NCBI GenBank assembly: GCA_015478945.1
Contig: JABUQX010124123.1
Location: forward strand, 7,501 to 30,000
Direction: 5' to 3'
DNA: 22,500 nucleotides
DNA from: Trachelipus rathkii
Lineage: Eukaryota > Arthropoda > Malacostraca > Isopoda > Trachelipodidae
The translations under genes and the position numbers were made by a program. Within the stretch, counting starts at the first letter, position 1. Each line of letters opens with the position of its first letter. Of the stretch, positions 19,346 through 22,500 are shown one piece after another. Below the pieces are notes generated by a model that ran no database searches, was not told the origin of the DNA, and worked only from the letters and a program-made list of their open reading frames with translations.

Positions 19346-19653
19346 ATAACGAAACTACAAAACCATAGTGTAAAAAGCGAAATAAATAAAAAAAATTAAC
19401 TAAATGCAACAGAAATCTTTTCCGTAATATATATCCAAAAATTTAAAGCCGTATATTAGATTAGAATTATTTTATTAGTTTATATAATTTTTAAGAACCG
19501 ATTTGGATAATACTTTTAATTTTTTGACGGTTTTGTAGTTAATTTTTTATCAGTTTAATAATTTTTAACCGTTTAGACTTTAGATAATAATTTTTAACGG
19601 TTTTGTAGTTAATTTTTTTTCAATTACGTATATATTTAGTTATGTTTTATTTA
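19346..19653. repeat. AT-rich DNA with a tandem duplication near 19518-19620
   Basis: The block ACGGTTTTGTAGTTAATTTT occurs at 19527 and again at 19597, about 70 bases apart, with flanking TAATTTTT shared. The rest has no recognisable content. Confidence 0.7.
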
Positions 19654-19828
19654 AACTATATAATATATTAATATATAATTATATGATATATATATTATAT
19701 ATATATATATATATATTTAATATATATATATATAATATATATTATATATATATATATATATATATTAATATATATAATTATTATATTATATATTATATAT
19801 ATATATATAATATTATATTAGTATATAA
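19654..19828. repeat. (TA)n microsatellite array, imperfect
   Basis: TA repeats with TTAA and AATA interruptions. Confidence 0.95.
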
Positions 19829-19868
19829 GTCGTCTTAAATGAATTTAAAGCCTAACAGAACTACCGCT

Positions 19869-20112
19869 AGAGTAGACCCTCATAGATATCAGTTGTCAGG
19901 GTCTCTCGGCCTCTAGGTGGACGATGGGGTGGACTTCGTCCCCCTCTGTCCCAATCGGCTCGAGCCGCCTATAGAATGTAAATGGTTTTTTTTTTTTTAA
20001 GGGGGCTCGAGCCCGATGGGGGACAGAAAGGGGGGACGAAGTCCCCCCGTTGTCCACACTAGAGAACCGAGAGGACCTCCCGACAACTGATTAGCTATGC
20101 GTTCTAACTCTA
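19869..20112. repeat. GC-rich foldback repeat with hairpins in each arm
   Basis: The left arm 19869-19967 is the reverse complement of 20001-20112 with indels: CAGTTGTC against GACAACTG, CTCTCGG against CCGAGAG, GTGGAC against GTCCAC, GGACTTCGTCCCC against GGGGACGAAGTCC, CTGTCCC against GGGGACAG, and GGCTCGAGCC on both sides. Each arm holds its own short palindromes: GGCTCGAGCC at 19957-19966 and 20004-20013, and GGGGGGACGAAGTCCCCCC at 20030-20048 with its counterpart near 19926-19943. The loop is T/A-rich. GC content is strikingly high for this region. Confidence 0.9.
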
Positions 20113-20179
20113 GGGTCGTTGGTTGTTTTAAAAATCATGAAAGGTAAATGAAAAGAGTCAAGGGGAATTGCTCCCTAGA

Positions 20180-22250
20180 ATCAGGAATAGGGATGTGCTT
20201 CGTAACAGATGAATGGAATGGTGAGGGGAGGTGGTGGAAGGAAACACTTCGAAATCTGTATAACATTGGCCAGTAATGAAGAGGTAAGTGAATGTGTGTG
20301 GGTTTGATGGTGCAAGAAAGGATAGGTATTTTGGCGGAGAGAGGTCATTAGTAAAGCCGTACTGTAGGTAATCGGTAGAGTGGAGAAAGTTTGAAAGAAC
20401 TGGTAAATCCTACTGCAGGCTGTACGATGAAGTTATTGGTGATGACCAAGAACGGAGGTGGAGGATAGTGATTTGAGGATTGGATTTGGAAAGTTGGGTA
20501 ACAAAGAGTTTATAGAGGGTATAGTTCCGAAGGGATTGGAAGGAGAGCCAGTAATAGTACCCGTTAAATAAGCGGTAAGGGAGAATAAAGGAACTGTAAA
20601 GGAAATTGTAGGGAAATTAATTTATTGAGTGTTGTAGGGAAGATATATGCTGGTTAATTTTACTCGAAAGAGAAGGTCGAGTGAACTGGAAGGAACTGTT
20701 TGGTGAAGGAGAAGCAGGTGCGTTAGAAGTGGTAGAGGGATGTGTGGATGTGTCAATCAAATTTTTACATTGACAAATGATTGAGAAATGATTGAGAAGA
20801 AGAAACAAATGGTATTTAAGTTTTTTGGATTTGCAAACAAGGCGTATGATATGATTAATATTTAATAAGGAAGTTCTATGGCAGGTGTTAATGATACTAT
20901 GGTGTTGGTGTAGGCTTCTGAATGGAATCAAAAGTATTATGAAGATAGTTGAGGCGTGTGTTTAAGAATAAATGGTGTCGAAAATTAATTTGTTTAATAT
21001 TAATAGCGGAGAGTGAGAGCGTTTGCATTGTGTTATGTCCTCCTTGGTTATTCACATTTGTAACTGGATTGGGTTATGATAAGAATTAGAGGGTGTGGGG
21101 TGGCAAGAAGAATAGGTGTTAGAAATGATGGAGAATGGAAGAGAGTGGAGGGTGCCCTGAATATTGTACGGCGGATTAATATTTGGTTTTATGTGGTGAA
21201 TCTGAGGAAGAGTTTGAGAGGATTGGTAGAGAGGATTTTTGGCCAGGGCGTGTTGGTAAAAAGGAAGAAGGGGTTTGAAAAAGTAAAGGAATAGGAGTAA
21301 CGGAATGGTTTTTAAATAGGGACAGCCTCGGTGTGGAAGTTAATGTTTAGATGGGTGAGAAGCTGGGAAAAGTGTATCAGGTTTACATATTTAGGTATTA
21401 TGTTGGAAATGGAAAAGGGACGGATGATGCATGAGTTGTATAGTAGGAAAGTTGTTGTGAATGGCAGGAAGGTGGCTGGTGCAATAAATACTTGTTGGTG
21501 GATGTATAGGGAATAAGTCTTGAGAGTGCGCTAGGGTCTTACATGAGGAAATGTTGTTTTACCTGTGTTAATGTATATAGTAGTGAGACTCTGATTGGAT
21601 AAGAAGGTATAGATCTAATAGCACAATGTGTTCACTTCGATGGAAAATCTTAGGGGCGTGTTAGGTCGTGAGAAGAATTGATAAAAATTGGGAGAATGAA
21701 CGTATTAGAGAGTTGTGTCGTTGTGAAGAAAGGGAATAAATGAGAGATAAATGAAAGTACGTTTGAGATGTTGTCATTGTGGAAAGGATGGATGATAGTC
21801 GGTTGGGTAAGCGGATGTATAGTGGTGATGTGTTGGGAAATCGACCGGCTGGGAGGCCGAAGAAAAAAAGTGGATTGAGTCAGTGAACTGGGCATGCCTG
21901 GCAGGAAGAGAATATGAATTTGGCTAGAGTGCGAGAAGGAAGGTTGGCATAACAACAGTGAATGGTGGGGTTTTGTGAGGGTGTACGATTGTGGCCTACC
22001 TGGGCCAAGAGATGAACCCACAACCTGACGAGATGACATAAGGAGTGACACAGGTTCCATCGCGGTCCTCGGGAAGCCCTAGGGTGGATTTTCTGACTGC
22101 GACGTGTTCTCATTAACAGGTATAAAGGGGGCGGTAAGGCAAGGCTTTCTTTTCGACTTCTGTCATGCTCTTTAACACCTATACACTACTTTTCCTGTAT
22201 CCAGAGTGCAGGGTAACGCTCCACTACCCCACAGTCTTGGGGAAAAAGAT
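20180..22250 (+). pseudogene. LINE reverse-transcriptase pseudogene (third family)
   Basis: Frames read across many indels give the order of a LINE polymerase and its C-terminal domain. They are: EGIVPKGLEGEPVIVPVK near 20520, a NLLSVVGKIYA-like block near 20615, the DLxxAYDxxN palm block near 20840 (altered here), LLNGIKSI and ACVRING near 20915-20975, a VMSS block near 21035, and an ADDLVLCGESEE-like stretch when read in one frame near 21170. Later come FTYLGIML (21380), GRKVAGAINT (21463), LPVLMY and SETLIW-like blocks (21560), NLRGVL and IRELC (21640-21720), HVERMDD-like residues (21785) and GNRPAGRPKKKW near 21840. The last blocks mark the region after the polymerase in a LINE group common in arthropods; I leave the clade open. 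The endonuclease is not readable. Dead copy. Confidence 0.75.
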
Positions 22251-22251
22251 G

Positions 22252-22284
22252 GTTGATGATGAATGATGATGATGATTATGATGA
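22252..22284 (+). repeat. TGATGA-type tail of the third LINE
   Basis: About nine TGA/ATG trinucleotide units with two interruptions directly follow the LINE 3' region. A short tandem tail of this type marks the 3' terminus used for priming in several LINE groups. Confidence 0.75.
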
Positions 22285-22500
22285 AAAATAATTTCTTTGA
22301 AAAAATTTCATAAAAAAATAAATATATAACTTAATTAGATTTTTAAATGTGAAGGAATATCTCTTAGGATAATTACGTCATACGCTATTAAGATTTCAAT
22401 TCATTTTTCGCTTTTGGAATTTTCATGTTTTTTATGTTTTAGTGGCTCACTTTTGCCCGTGATTTTTTCTACTGTTCATTGGCGAATCAGCGGTAAAACT
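22285..22500. other. Unassigned AT-rich flank
   Basis: No coding signal or repeat partner recognised within the window. Confidence 0.35.

Noticed and set aside
21650..22060. Reverse-strand open frame of 136 codons
   Set aside because: It is the longest frame in the window but is antisense to the C-terminal region of the third LINE, whose sense blocks are recognisable. It is rich in Ser, His and Pro, as expected from a GA-rich opposite strand.

Overview
This window is eukaryotic, AT-rich, intergenic DNA made almost entirely of decayed transposable elements and (TA)n microsatellite arrays. No intact host gene is visible on either strand. The mix is: non-LTR retrotransposons of three kinds (Jockey-like, CR1-like, and a third LINE whose reverse transcriptase ends in a conserved gene-final block), a Penelope-like element with a GIY-YIG endonuclease, hAT- and pogo-like DNA transposons, several MITE-like or foldback repeats, and a tRNA-Ala-derived SINE. 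With the long (TA)n arrays this resembles arthropod genomes, and decapod or other malacostracan crustaceans seem the best guess. That assignment is inference from element style, not from a marker gene.

Layout. 1-1700: (TA)n arrays flank a broken Jockey-like reverse transcriptase. 1750-5556: a nested cluster holding MITE copy A, an antisense Penelope fragment, a hairpin repeat, and MITE copy B in opposite orientation. Copy B is split by a roughly 1.95-kb hAT-like element (3181-5128) that carries a frameshifted transposase and is flanked by a 5-bp duplication, TGTTT. 5557-6150: TA arrays and a TATCGG hexamer repeat. 6154-7830: a pogo-like remnant with repeated GGGGTAACTTTGCCAC motifs, a GC-rich direct repeat and a transposase C-terminus. 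7980-9475: TA arrays, one copy of a dispersed repeat and a 236-bp palindrome. 9474-10281: a second terminally repeated element with GGTGAATCGGACCA-type motifs. 10290-12140: unassigned AT-rich DNA. 12190-18692: two CR1-like LINEs, one inserted inside the other. 18845-19345: the second copy of the dispersed repeat and a SINE. 19869-20112: a GC-rich foldback repeat. 20180-22285: a third LINE pseudogene with a TGATGA tail.

Nothing here forms an operon or pathway. The history is one of repeated insertion. The clearest evidence of order is the CR1-in-CR1 nesting and the hAT-in-MITE nesting, because in each case removing the inner element restores a continuous outer one. All coding remnants carry frequent single-base indels and stops. 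They are dead copies, and some indels may also be assembly or sequencing error in homopolymers.
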